A DNA stretch of 64,000 nucleotides from Rhodospirillaceae bacterium CCH5-H10. GTDB taxonomy: Bacteria > Pseudomonadota > Alphaproteobacteria > Reyranellales > Reyranellaceae. Every line of letters starts with the position of its first letter. The first letter of the stretch is position 1. Made by a program: the position numbers and the translations under genes. The notes under the pieces were generated by a model. The model did not search any database. It saw nothing but the letters and a program-made list of their open reading frames with translations, and was not told where the DNA came from. The stretch lies in assembly GCA_001557035.1 (NCBI GenBank), contig LSKJ01000065.1, forward strand, positions 18,343-82,342. The letters run 5' to 3'. Positions 51,158 to 59,526 of the stretch are shown piece by piece.

Positions 51158-51562
51158 TCCGAACGGTAGTCGGCGTCCCCCTCGGTCCTCAAGGCCGCAC
51201 CGCGTCAAAAGAAATCACTGGGAAGTTCCGCGACCCCAAAATGCGCTTCTTTTGGCTGCATTTATGGGGCTCCCCACTAGTTGGCCAAAAGGCATAGACA
51301 AGGTCCGTTTGCTCAAAATTTCAGCAGAAATCTCCGATTCGTCCTGCGGAATCTCCGGACTCGAATCTTAACGTTGGGGATTAAATTCATGGAATCCCTG
51401 ACTCTTTCCCCGTTTTACACGGGCCTTTGTTATTGCGTGGCGAGACAGGCTTATGGCAGGCTACCGCTAGTGGGTTGTTGGGTGCCCACCACGATATGTC
51501 GACCACCCGCCTCAAGAATGGCTCCAATGAGCCGCACGGCGGAATGGTTGGGGAGCGGGTCG
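51158..51562. other. AT-richer non-coding stretch
   Basis: 405 bp between the divergent protease and YbjN genes, noticeably poorer in GC than the rest of the window (for example CAAAATTTCAGCAGAAATC and GGGATTAAATTCATGG). A short tandem-like pair AATCTCCG-ATTCG / AATCTCCG-GACTCG lies at about 51335-51365. No gene, tRNA or integrase remnant could be supported. Confidence 0.5.
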
Positions 51563-52072
51563 ATGGCGTTAACACGACAAGAGCGGACCAGGCGGAAAGC
51601 CGATCTGAACCCGCTCGAAATGATCGAAAGAGTCGTCTCCGCCAACGATTGGCCGTTCGACCGGACCTCGGACCGGGAAATCGCCGTCGAGGTCGCGGGT
51701 CGCTGGTGCGACTACCGCATGTTCTTCAGCTGGCGGGACGACGTCGAGGCGCTGCACTTCACCTGCGCCTACGACGTCCGCATTCCGGCCGAGCGCCACA
51801 GCGACATTCACTGCCTGCTCGGGCTGATCAACGAGAAGATGTGGCTGGGTCACTTCGATCTGTGGAGCGAAGAGGGCCTGCCGATGTTCCGCCACGCCAT
51901 CCCGCTGCGCGGGACCACCGGCCTGATGGCCGAGCAGCTCAACGATCTCGTCGAGGTGGCGATCACCGAGAGCGAGCGTTTCTACCCCGCCTTTCAGTAC
52001 GTCGTCTGGGCCGGCAAGAGCCCCGCCGACGCGCTGACCGCCTCGATCCTCGAGACGGTCGGCGAAGCCTGA
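51563..52072 (+). CDS. YbjN domain-containing protein
   Basis: 169 residues of the YbjN (type III secretion chaperone-like) fold common in alphaproteobacteria. NPLEMIERVVSANDWPFDRTSD, EIAVEVAGRWCDYRMFFSWRDDVEALHFTCAYD and LLGLINEKMWLGHFDLWSEEGLPMFRHAI, split here into its three strands-helix units, are family features. Function unknown; in E. coli YbjN affects motility and stress genes. GGGGAGCGGG lies ahead of the ATG at 51563. In related genomes it usually lies near proC and lgt. Confidence 0.85.
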   Translation: MALTRQERTRRKADLNPLEMIERVVSANDWPFDRTSDREIAVEVAGRWCDYRMFFSWRDDVEALHFTCAYDVRIPAERHSDIHCLLGLINEKMWLGHFDLWSEEGLPMFRHAIPLRGTTGLMAEQLNDLVEVAITESERFYPAFQYVVWAGKSPADALTASILETVGEA

Positions 52073-52205
52073 GCCGACAAGGACCTTCCGACGCCCCCTC
52101 TCTCTCAAAACAAAAAACGACAGTTCGGATAGTCCCCAGCGGCGCCGCTCCTCCAGGATCGGCGCCGCGACGATTTCAGGGCATATGCTTCAAGGACAGA
52201 GCGCG

Positions 52206-52287
52206 AAGGATCCCTCACTGCGTTCGGGATGACACCGGTGCGCCGATGCAAAAAGCCGTGTCATCCCGAACGAAGTGAGGGATCCTT
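52206..52287. repeat. Dispersed palindrome family R1, copy 3 (variant)
   Basis: 28-nt arms 52206-52233 and 52260-52287 with ATCCCTCACTGCGTTCGGGA in place of the CCCTCGCTTACGCTCGGGA form of copies 1 and 2, and a 26-nt spacer. It lies upstream of lgt, within the 254-bp gap 52073-52326. Confidence 0.8.
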
Positions 52288-52326
52288 GATTCATCCGCGA
52301 TAGCCCGCGCTATAAGGGTCGCCCTC

Positions 52327-53148
52327 ATGAACACGCTTTCCGCGATCCTCCTGGCGATCCCCTACCCCCAGATCGACCCCGTGCTGGTGCAGCTCGGGCC
52401 GTTCGCCATCCGCTGGTACGCGCTGGCCTACATCGCGGGCCTGGTGATCGGCTGGCAGGTCATGCGCCGGGTCTGCGACCAGCCGCCCAAGGTCCTGTCG
52501 CCGCTCAAGATCGACGATTTCCTGCTGTGGGCCGCGCTGGGCGTGATCCTCGGCGGCCGGCTGGGCTACGTGCTGTTCTACAAGCCGGGCTTCTACATCG
52601 AGCATCCGCTCACCGCGCTCACCTTGTGGGAAGGCGGCATGTCGTTCCATGGCGGGCTGCTGGGCGTCATCGCCGCCATTCTTCTGTTTGCCATGCGCAA
52701 CAAGGCCGATCCCTTCATGCTGTCGGACCTGGTGGCGATCGTGGCGCCGCTCGGCCTGCTGTTCGGACGCCTCGCCAACTTCATCAACGGCGAGCTGTGG
52801 GGCCGGATCAGCGACGTGCCCTGGGCGATGGTCTTCCCGCGCGGCGGGCCGCTGCCGCGTCATCCCAGCCAGCTTTACCAGGCGTTCTTCGAGGGCGTGC
52901 TGCTCACCCTCATCGTCGTCGCGGTCTGGAAGCTCACCGACGGCCGCCGCCGCCCCGGCCTGCTGACCGGCGTGTTCTGCGCGGGTTACGGTCTCGCGCG
53001 CATCGTCGGCGAGATCTTCCGCGAGCCCGACGCGCACCTTGGTTACCTGTGGGGGCCGATCACCATGGGCATGCTGTTGTCGCTGCCGGTGCTGCTGTTC
53101 GGCGTGTGGCTGATCCTGCGCGCCTATCGCCGGCCCGCCCTGCCGTGA
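52327..53148 (+). CDS. lgt: Prolipoprotein diacylglyceryl transferase
   Basis: First enzyme of lipoprotein maturation, moving diacylglyceryl from phosphatidylglycerol to the lipobox Cys. 273 residues, about seven membrane segments. FAIRWYALAYIAGLVIGW near the start, GGMSFHGGLLG with the catalytic His region, and the signature LLFGRLANFINGELWGR with the essential Arg/Asn/Glu. HPSQLYQAFFEG follows as expected. Begins the lgt-methyltransferase-pgeF cluster. Confidence 0.97.
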   Translation: MNTLSAILLAIPYPQIDPVLVQLGPFAIRWYALAYIAGLVIGWQVMRRVCDQPPKVLSPLKIDDFLLWAALGVILGGRLGYVLFYKPGFYIEHPLTALTLWEGGMSFHGGLLGVIAAILLFAMRNKADPFMLSDLVAIVAPLGLLFGRLANFINGELWGRISDVPWAMVFPRGGPLPRHPSQLYQAFFEGVLLTLIVVAVWKLTDGRRRPGLLTGVFCAGYGLARIVGEIFREPDAHLGYLWGPITMGMLLSLPVLLFGVWLILRAYRRPALP

Positions 53149-53169
53149 TCGGGCCGTGACCGAGCCCTC

Positions 53170-54252
53170 ATGACCGAACTGGGCGGGCTGATCGCGCGCC
53201 GCATCGCGCTCACCGGCCCGATCTCGCTGGCCGACTTCATGGCCGAGGCGCTCGGCCATCCGCGGCTCGGATACTATCGCCGCGCCGTGCCGGTGGGCGC
53301 CGCCGGCGACTTCACCACCGCGCCCGAGATCTCGCAGATGTTCGGCGAGCTGATCGGCGCCTGGCTGGCCGAACGCTGGCTGGCGATGGGCCGGCCGTCC
53401 CCGGTGCGGCTGGTCGAGCTCGGCCCCGGCCGTGGCACGCTGATGGCCGACGCGCTGCGCGCAACGCGCGCCGTGCCGGGCTTCCAGGCCGCGCTCGACC
53501 TTCACCTGGTCGACACCAACGCGCCGATGCGCGAGGCGCAGCGCGCGGCGCTGCAGGCCTATCGCCCGACCTGGCACGAACGCTTCGACGACGTGCCCGA
53601 AGGGCCGCTGCTGCTGGTCGCCAACGAATTCTTCGACGCCCTGCCGGTGCGCCAGTTCCATCGCACGGCCCAGGGCTGGCGCGAGCGCATGGTCGGCCTC
53701 GACGAGCACGGCGAACTGCGACTGGCCCTCGCGCCGGGCCCCACGCCCTTCGCCCCGATGCTGCCCGATGCCGGGGAAGGCGCCGAGGCGGAACTGAGCG
53801 AAGCCGGGCGCATGCTGGCCGCCGCCATCGGTGCCCGCGTCGCCCGCGACGGCGGCTGGGCGCTGATCATCGACTATGGCCTCGAGAGCGCGGGCCGCGC
53901 GGCGTCGCTGCAGGCGGTGCGCGGCCATCAGGGCGCGGGCATCCTCGACCGGCCGGGCAAAACCGACCTCAGTGCCCATGTCGATTTTGCGGCACTTGCC
54001 GCTGCATCGGGGGTCGCGTCTTTCGGTCCGGTGGGCCAGGGCGACTTCCTGCGACGGCTCGGCCTCGCCGAGCGGGCGCAGGCGCTGAAGCAGCGCGCGA
54101 AGGTGGCCCAGGCCGATGCCATCGATGCGGCGTCGACCCGCTTGATCGCGCCCGATCAAATGGGCACCCTCTTTCGCGTGCTGGCCCTCGGCGACGGCAA
54201 GAGCGCTCCACCGGCCGGCTTCATGGACACCCCCTCCGAAAACACCCTCTGA
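53170..54252 (+). CDS. MidA/NDUFAF7-family SAM-dependent methyltransferase
   Basis: 360 residues. Residues MAEALGHPRLGYYRR, GAAGDFTTAPEISQMFGELIGAWL, VRLVELGPGRGTLMADALRA (SAM loop) and LLVANEFFDALPVRQF are characteristic of the MidA/NDUFAF7 group, whose mitochondrial member dimethylates an arginine of complex I subunit NDUFS2. A complex I assembly role is plausible here. 21 bp after lgt and 7 bp before pgeF. Confidence 0.92.
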   Translation: MTELGGLIARRIALTGPISLADFMAEALGHPRLGYYRRAVPVGAAGDFTTAPEISQMFGELIGAWLAERWLAMGRPSPVRLVELGPGRGTLMADALRATRAVPGFQAALDLHLVDTNAPMREAQRAALQAYRPTWHERFDDVPEGPLLLVANEFFDALPVRQFHRTAQGWRERMVGLDEHGELRLALAPGPTPFAPMLPDAGEGAEAELSEAGRMLAAAIGARVARDGGWALIIDYGLESAGRAASLQAVRGHQGAGILDRPGKTDLSAHVDFAALAAASGVASFGPVGQGDFLRRLGLAERAQALKQRAKVAQADAIDAASTRLIAPDQMGTLFRVLALGDGKSAPPAGFMDTPSENTL

Positions 54253-54259
54253 AACGCAC

Positions 54260-55027
54260 ATGATCCAGGCCCAGACGCTCGCCGCCCTCGACGGGATCCG
54301 GCATCGCTTTTTCACCCGCCAGGGCGGGGTCAGCGCCGGTCTCTACTCCTCGCTGAACTGCGGCTACGGTTCGGGCGATTCGCCCGACAACGTGCGCGAA
54401 AACCGCCGGCGCGTGGCCGAACAGTTCGGCCTCGCCGAGCCGGACCTGCAGACCGTCCACCAGACCCATTCGACCGACGTGCTGACGGTCGCGGACGAGC
54501 GCTGGAGCTCCCCCGGCGCACCGAAGGCCGACGGACTCGTCACGGACCGGCCGGGCGTGGTGCTGGGCGTGCTGGCCGCTGATTGCGCGCCGGTGCTGCT
54601 GGCCGACGGCGACGCCTCGGTGATCGGCGCCGCGCATGCCGGCTGGAAGGGCGCACTGGGTGGCATCGTCGACGAAACCATCGTGGCGATGGAGAAGCTC
54701 GGCGCCCGGCGCGAGCGCATCAAGGTCGTGGTCGGCCCCTGCATCGGCCCGCAGTCGTATGAAGTCGGGCCGGAGTTTCCCGCACCGTTCCTGGCACAGG
54801 ACGAGGCCAACGCGGCATTCTTCAAGACCGCGACGCGCGGCGGCCACTTCATGTTCGACCTGCCGGGCTATCTCGTGCACCGCATCGCGCGTAACGGCGT
54901 CGCCGTGACGGCGACGGGACACGACACGCTGACCGGCACCGACGACTTCTTCAGTTACCGTCGCAACACGCTGCAGGGTGAGCGCGACTACGGGCGCGGT
55001 CTGTCGGCCATCGCCCTCGCGGCCTGA
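54260..55027 (+). CDS. pgeF: Peptidoglycan editing factor PgeF (YfiH, laccase-domain)
   Basis: 255 residues. GIRHRFFTRQGGVSAGLYSSLN at the N-terminus; metal and catalytic ligands in TVHQTHSTDV, LAADCAPVLLAD and IGAAHAGWKGAL (His, Cys, His), and VVGPCIGPQSYEVG. The family removes wrongly incorporated amino acids from muropeptide precursors and has purine nucleoside phosphorylase/deaminase activity. Its place after lgt and the MidA gene is conserved in alphaproteobacteria. Confidence 0.94.
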   Translation: MIQAQTLAALDGIRHRFFTRQGGVSAGLYSSLNCGYGSGDSPDNVRENRRRVAEQFGLAEPDLQTVHQTHSTDVLTVADERWSSPGAPKADGLVTDRPGVVLGVLAADCAPVLLADGDASVIGAAHAGWKGALGGIVDETIVAMEKLGARRERIKVVVGPCIGPQSYEVGPEFPAPFLAQDEANAAFFKTATRGGHFMFDLPGYLVHRIARNGVAVTATGHDTLTGTDDFFSYRRNTLQGERDYGRGLSAIALAA

Positions 55028-55028
55028 C

Positions 55029-55097
55029 GTGCCCTACTTCATCATCCTGATGGTCTGCTGCCTGCTCGGGGTCGTTGCGACATGCGCCATGTTGTGA
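55029..55097 (+). CDS. Possible 22-residue hydrophobic microprotein
   Basis: Starting with GTG two bases after the pgeF stop, MPYFIILMVCCLLGVVATCAML has the look of a single-span membrane peptide with four Cys. It overlaps the start of the lipoprotein gene by 16 bp in another frame, which could couple their translation. No clear ribosome binding site. Confidence 0.3.
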   Translation: MPYFIILMVCCLLGVVATCAML

Positions 55098-56059
55098 TGC
55101 TGCTCTGCCTGCTCGCCCTGGCGGCGTGCGGCGGAACACCAAGGCCATTCGAGCACGATTCATCGAAAATTTCGTACGGCCGGCAGCTGCGCGACAAGGT
55201 CGAGGTGGCAATCAGCCCGCCGCGCAACATGCCCCCGGAAATGGGCGAGCGGGTCGCCGCGGCGCTGGCCATCGAACTTCAGTCCTACGGCATCGTCGCC
55301 GCCGTGGCGCCGGCCGAGGCGCCCATCCAGATCGAAGGCGTGATGAGCACGCGCGACGCCGGCATGTCGATCGAGGTCCAGGTCGACTGGCGCATCCGCG
55401 GCAGGCCGCGGACCGACGAGCCCGCGACCGTCAAGACGCGCGCACCACCCGAGGACTATGCCCAAGAAGCCGAACGACTGATTTCGCGCATCGCCCAGCA
55501 GGCCGCGCCCCGGGTCGCGACCCTGATCGGCAAACCGCCCAACTTCATTCCAAAAGCGCCGGGCCAGGTCGCCGCCGGCATCACGATTCCCTACGAATTC
55601 CCGCCCGATCCCGCCGCGGCGCCACCGCCCGACGGCGCCGTTCCGACCAGCACGACCACCCCCACGCCGGTCGCGGCCAAACCGGCCGAGCCGCAGCTCA
55701 AGGTGTTCGTGGTGCAGGTCACCGGTGCGCCCTCCGACGGCAACCGCCAGCTCACCTCGGGCATGCGGCGTGCCCTGGGATCGAGCAAGCTGGTGATCGT
55801 CGACCAGGCGGACGGCGAAGCCTTCTCCGTCGCCGGCACCGTGAGCCTGAGCCAGATCGACGAGCGCACCGGAAGGCTCGTCGTCAAATGGGTCGTCAAG
55901 GACCCGGCCGGCAAGGTGGTCGGCGACATCGAACAGTCCAACCCCGTGCCGATGGCGGCAGCCAAGGGATCGTGGGCGGGATTCGGCGACATCGTTGCCT
56001 CGGCCGCGTCCGAAGGCGTGCTGGAACTGCTCGAAAAGGCGATCAACCGGCGGCGCTGA
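55082..56059 (+). CDS. Putative lipoprotein of unknown function
   Basis: 325 residues. Signal peptide with lipobox L-A-A-C, Cys16 as the acylated residue (MRHVVMLLCLLALAACGG). The mature protein has two similar-looking alpha/beta halves, about 35-170 and 205-320, joined by a Pro/Thr/Ala-rich linker with P-T-S-T-T-T-P-T-P. The second half starts LKVFVVQVTGAPSDGNRQL. It follows pgeF and the lgt cluster, so is probably processed by Lgt. No known family was recognised; the double domain suggests an outer-membrane or cell-envelope structural role. Confidence 0.75.
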   Translation: MRHVVMLLCLLALAACGGTPRPFEHDSSKISYGRQLRDKVEVAISPPRNMPPEMGERVAAALAIELQSYGIVAAVAPAEAPIQIEGVMSTRDAGMSIEVQVDWRIRGRPRTDEPATVKTRAPPEDYAQEAERLISRIAQQAAPRVATLIGKPPNFIPKAPGQVAAGITIPYEFPPDPAAAPPPDGAVPTSTTTPTPVAAKPAEPQLKVFVVQVTGAPSDGNRQLTSGMRRALGSSKLVIVDQADGEAFSVAGTVSLSQIDERTGRLVVKWVVKDPAGKVVGDIEQSNPVPMAAAKGSWAGFGDIVASAASEGVLELLEKAINRRR

Positions 56060-56187
56060 CCGCCGCGCAGCGTGTGAATCGGCTTGTCAGAGGGGGGTTC
56101 CCGGCTGCTACTGTCTCTCGGGGCGGCTCGATTCTTGCAAGACTTCACAACGCACGAACGGGGCGCGAGACAGGGAGCACAACAAGC

Positions 56188-57774
56188 ATGTTTTCGTTCA
56201 GGAAATCCGCATTGGCGATCGCCGCCGCGGCCAGCATCGGCGGGCTGATGGCCACTGCGCCGGCACAGGCGCAGACACTCAAGGTCGTGATGCACTCGGA
56301 CGTGAAGATTCTCGATCCGATCTGGACCACCGCCTACATCCAGCGCAACCACGGCTACATGGTGTGGGACACGCTCTTCGCGATGGACGAGAAGTTCGAC
56401 GTGAAGCCGCAGATGGTCGAGAAGTACGACGTGTCGGCGGACAAGCTCACCTGGACCTTCACCTTGCGTGACGGCCTCGAGTGGCACGACGGCAAGCCGG
56501 TCACCGCCGAGGATTGCGTCGCCTCGATCAAGCGCTGGGCCGCGCGCGATTCGATGGGCCAGAAGATGATGGCATCGGCCGAGGGCCTCGAAGTCGTCGA
56601 CGCCAAGACTTTCAAGCTGAAGATGAAGGAGCCGTACGGTCTGGTGCTCCAGTCGCTCGGCAAGCCGTCGTCGAACGTTCCGTTCATGATGCCGAAGAAG
56701 ACGGCCGAAACCGACCCGATGCAGCAGATCAAGCTCGAGGACGTGATCGGCTCCGGCCCGTTCATCTTCAAGGGCGACGAATGGAAGCCCGGCGAGAAGA
56801 TCGTCTACGTCAAGAACACCAAGTACAAGCCGCGCAGCGAGCCTGCCAACGGACTGGCCGGCGGCAAGGTGGTCAAGGTCGATCGCGTCGAATGGATCGC
56901 GATGCCCGACATCCAGACCCAGGTCGGCGCGCTGCAGAACGGCGAGATCGACATGATCGAATCGCCCGGCCATGACCTGCTCCCGCTGCTGGCGAAGGAC
57001 AAGAACATCAAGCTGGTCAGCTTCAACCCGACCGGCAACCAGTACACGTTCCGCTTCAACAGCACGGCCAAGCCGTTCGACAATGCGAAGATCCGCCACG
57101 CCGTGTTCGTGGCCTTCGCGCAGGAGGACTTCCTCAAGGCCACGATCGGCGACCCGCAATGGTTCAAGGTCTGCAAGGCGCCCTTCGTGTGCGGCACGCC
57201 GCTCGCCACCGACGCCGGCATGGCCGACGTGCTGAACGGCAATGCCGCCAAGGCCAAGCAGCTCCTGACCGAGGCCGGCTATGACGGCACGCCGATCGTG
57301 CTGATGCACTCGACCGACCTGCAGGTTCTCACCAACCTCGCGCCGGTCGCCAAGGCGCAGATGGAGCGGGCCGGCTTCAAGGTCGACATGGTGTCGATGG
57401 ACTGGCAGACGCTGGTCGCGCGCCGCGTCAAGAAGGACCCGCCGAATGCCGGCGGCTGGCACGCCTTCCTCACCTCCTGGGTCGCCGCCGACATCCTCAA
57501 TCCGGTGATGGCCGGCTTCTTCAACGCCTCGTGCGACAAGGCCATGTTCGGCTGGCCGTGCGATGCGACGATCGAGAAGTTCCGCGACCAGTTCGCCAAG
57601 GAGACGGACCCGGCGAAGCAGAAGCAGATCGTCGAGGACCTGCAGAAGTATTGGGTCAATCATCCGACGCACATCAACGTCGGCCAGTGGTACGCGCCGC
57701 TGGCACGTCGCGCCAACATCGACGGCAACCTGACGGCCCCCGTTCCCGTGTTCTGGAACGTCACCAAGAAGTAG
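56188..57774 (+). CDS. Dipeptide-type ABC transporter substrate-binding protein 1 (SBP_bac_5)
   Basis: 528 residues. Signal peptide of about 29 residues (AQA cleavage) precedes LKVVMHSDVKILDPIWTTAYIQRNHGYMVWDTLFAMD. TFTLRDGLEWHDGKPVTAEDCVASIKRW is the family 5 signature. The paralogue 57874-59454 is similar along its whole length; both keep WFKVCKAPFVCGTP-type Cys pairs. Family 5 proteins bind oligopeptides, nickel, heme or opines. GGGAG lies 11 bases upstream of the ATG at 56188; a long open frame further upstream is a shadow of the lipoprotein. Confidence 0.92.
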   Translation: MFSFRKSALAIAAAASIGGLMATAPAQAQTLKVVMHSDVKILDPIWTTAYIQRNHGYMVWDTLFAMDEKFDVKPQMVEKYDVSADKLTWTFTLRDGLEWHDGKPVTAEDCVASIKRWAARDSMGQKMMASAEGLEVVDAKTFKLKMKEPYGLVLQSLGKPSSNVPFMMPKKTAETDPMQQIKLEDVIGSGPFIFKGDEWKPGEKIVYVKNTKYKPRSEPANGLAGGKVVKVDRVEWIAMPDIQTQVGALQNGEIDMIESPGHDLLPLLAKDKNIKLVSFNPTGNQYTFRFNSTAKPFDNAKIRHAVFVAFAQEDFLKATIGDPQWFKVCKAPFVCGTPLATDAGMADVLNGNAAKAKQLLTEAGYDGTPIVLMHSTDLQVLTNLAPVAKAQMERAGFKVDMVSMDWQTLVARRVKKDPPNAGGWHAFLTSWVAADILNPVMAGFFNASCDKAMFGWPCDATIEKFRDQFAKETDPAKQKQIVEDLQKYWVNHPTHINVGQWYAPLARRANIDGNLTAPVPVFWNVTKK

Positions 57775-57781
57775 CCGATCA

Positions 57782-57809
57782 GCGCGCGGGGTCTCCGGGC
57801 CCCGCGCGC
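57782..57809. other. Strong intercistronic hairpin between the two binding-protein genes
   Basis: GCGCGCGGGG and CCCCGCGCGC pair perfectly over ten bases around TCTCCGGG, with no following T-run. Such hairpins often shield an upstream mRNA from 3' exonucleases, so the first gene may be expressed above the rest of the operon. Confidence 0.6.
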
Positions 57810-57873
57810 CCATCGACGAAGGCGGACGGGGGGTCTGCCTTCCTCGATGGGGAAGAAACCCGAAGGGGGCACG

Positions 57874-59454
57874 ATGAAAAAAGTGATGAAGCGTACGCTC
57901 GCGGCGATGGTTGCCGGCGCGATTCTATCGAGTGCGGGACCGGCCCTGGCCCAGGGCAAGGTCATCAAGTTCGTCCAGAACGGCAACCTGACGATCCTCG
58001 ATCCGATCTGGACGACGGCCTACGTCACCCGCAACCACGGCTACTTCGTGTACGACACGCTGTTCGCCTCCGACGAGAACAACGCCATCAAGCCACAGAT
58101 GGTCGACAAGTACGAAGTCTCCGCCGACAAGACGGTGTGGACCTTCACCCTGCGCGACGGCCTCGAATGGCATGACGGCAAGCCGGTGACGTCCGAGGAC
58201 TGCATCGCCTCGATCAAGCGCTGGGGCGCGCGCGACTCGATGGGCCAGAAGCTCATGGACTTCGTGAAGGAGTTCAAGGAGGTCAATCCCAAGACCTTCC
58301 AGATGGTGCTGAAGGAGCCGTACGGCCTGGTGCTCGACTCGCTGGGCAAGCCGTCTTCGCAGGTTCCGTTCATGATGCCGAAGCGGATCGCCGACACCGA
58401 TCCCTTCAAGCAGATCGACAGCCAGATCGGCTCCGGCCCGTTCATCTACATGAACGCCGAGTCCAAGCCCGGCGAGAAGCACGTCTACACGAAGAACGCC
58501 AAGTACAAGCCGCGCGCCGAGCCGCCCTCGGGTCTGGCCGGCGGCAAGGTCGTGAAGGTCGACCGCGTCGAGATCATCGAGATGCCCGATCCGCAGCAGC
58601 AGGTGAACGCCATTGCCGCCGGCGAGATCGACGTCATCGAGCAGCCGCCGCACGACCTGATCCCTATCCTGAAAAAGGAGAAGGGCGTCACGCTCTTCAA
58701 CTGGAACCCGCTCGGCCACCAGTTCATCTTCCGCATGAACTGGCTCCAGCCGCCGTTCAACAATCCGAAGATCCGCGAGGCCGCGCTGCTGAGCATCCGC
58801 CAGGAGGACTACCTCAAGGCGACCGTCGGCGAGCCGGAGTTCTACAAGGTCTGCACCGCGGCCTTCATCTGCGGCACGCCCAACGCCGTCGACGCGCCGG
58901 GCGACCTGTTCGTGAAGCCGAACTTCGAGAAGTCGAAGGCGCTGCTCAAGGAAGCCGGCTACGACGGCACGCCGATCGTGCTGCTGCAGTCGACGACCCT
59001 GCCGGTTCTCACCAACATGGCCCCTGTGACAAAGGCACTGCTCGAACAGGGTGGCTTCAAGGTCGACATGCAGTCGATGGACTGGCAAACCGTCGTCACG
59101 CGTCGAACCAACAAGGGTCCCGTGAGTCAGGGCGGCTGGAACCTGTTCCACACATTCTCCGTGGCGGCGGACATCCTGAACCCGATCTCGACCTCCTACA
59201 TGGTCGCGAACGGCGACAAGGCATGGTTCGGCTGGCCGACCGATCCGGAGATGGAGAAGCTGCGCGACTCCTACGCCAAGGAAACCGATCCGGTGAAGAA
59301 CAAGGCGCTCGCCGCCGCCGTTCAGGCCCGGGCCTTGCAAACGGCGCAGTATGGCTGGGTCGGCCAATGGTACGGACCCGGCGCCATGCGCTCCAACGTC
59401 TCGGGCTGGCTGAAGGCGTCGGTTCCGGTGATGTGGAACATCGAGAAGAAATAG
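57874..59454 (+). CDS. Dipeptide-type ABC transporter substrate-binding protein 2 (SBP_bac_5)
   Basis: 526 residues, a paralogue of the preceding gene: KVIKFVQNGNLTILDPIWTTAYVTRNHGYFVYDTLFASD and TFTLRDGLEWHDGKPVTSEDCIASIKRWGARDSMGQ, split here, are near repeats of its counterparts. Signal peptide about 1-24 with A-L-A-Q cleavage. Ligand-pocket segments differ (for example ...FKQIDSQIGSGPF against ...MQQIKLEDVIGSGPF), which suggests two specificities for one permease. AAGGGGG precedes the ATG at 57874. Confidence 0.92.
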   Translation: MKKVMKRTLAAMVAGAILSSAGPALAQGKVIKFVQNGNLTILDPIWTTAYVTRNHGYFVYDTLFASDENNAIKPQMVDKYEVSADKTVWTFTLRDGLEWHDGKPVTSEDCIASIKRWGARDSMGQKLMDFVKEFKEVNPKTFQMVLKEPYGLVLDSLGKPSSQVPFMMPKRIADTDPFKQIDSQIGSGPFIYMNAESKPGEKHVYTKNAKYKPRAEPPSGLAGGKVVKVDRVEIIEMPDPQQQVNAIAAGEIDVIEQPPHDLIPILKKEKGVTLFNWNPLGHQFIFRMNWLQPPFNNPKIREAALLSIRQEDYLKATVGEPEFYKVCTAAFICGTPNAVDAPGDLFVKPNFEKSKALLKEAGYDGTPIVLLQSTTLPVLTNMAPVTKALLEQGGFKVDMQSMDWQTVVTRRTNKGPVSQGGWNLFHTFSVAADILNPISTSYMVANGDKAWFGWPTDPEMEKLRDSYAKETDPVKNKALAAAVQARALQTAQYGWVGQWYGPGAMRSNVSGWLKASVPVMWNIEKK

Positions 59455-59526
59455 CCGCGGGGCTGTCAGGCCGCGCTGCGATCCCGGGCGGAGTTCGCTT
59501 CGCCCGGGGTGACAAGTAGAGGGAAA

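Noticed and set aside
51158-51562. tRNA, integrase remnant or attachment site in the AT-richer gap
   Set aside because: No cloverleaf could be folded, and no reading frame shows recombinase residues.
55075-56187. Fusion frame joining the lipoprotein region to the first dipeptide receptor
   Set aside because: It crosses a different frame of the lipoprotein gene; the receptor's signal peptide begins cleanly at 56188.
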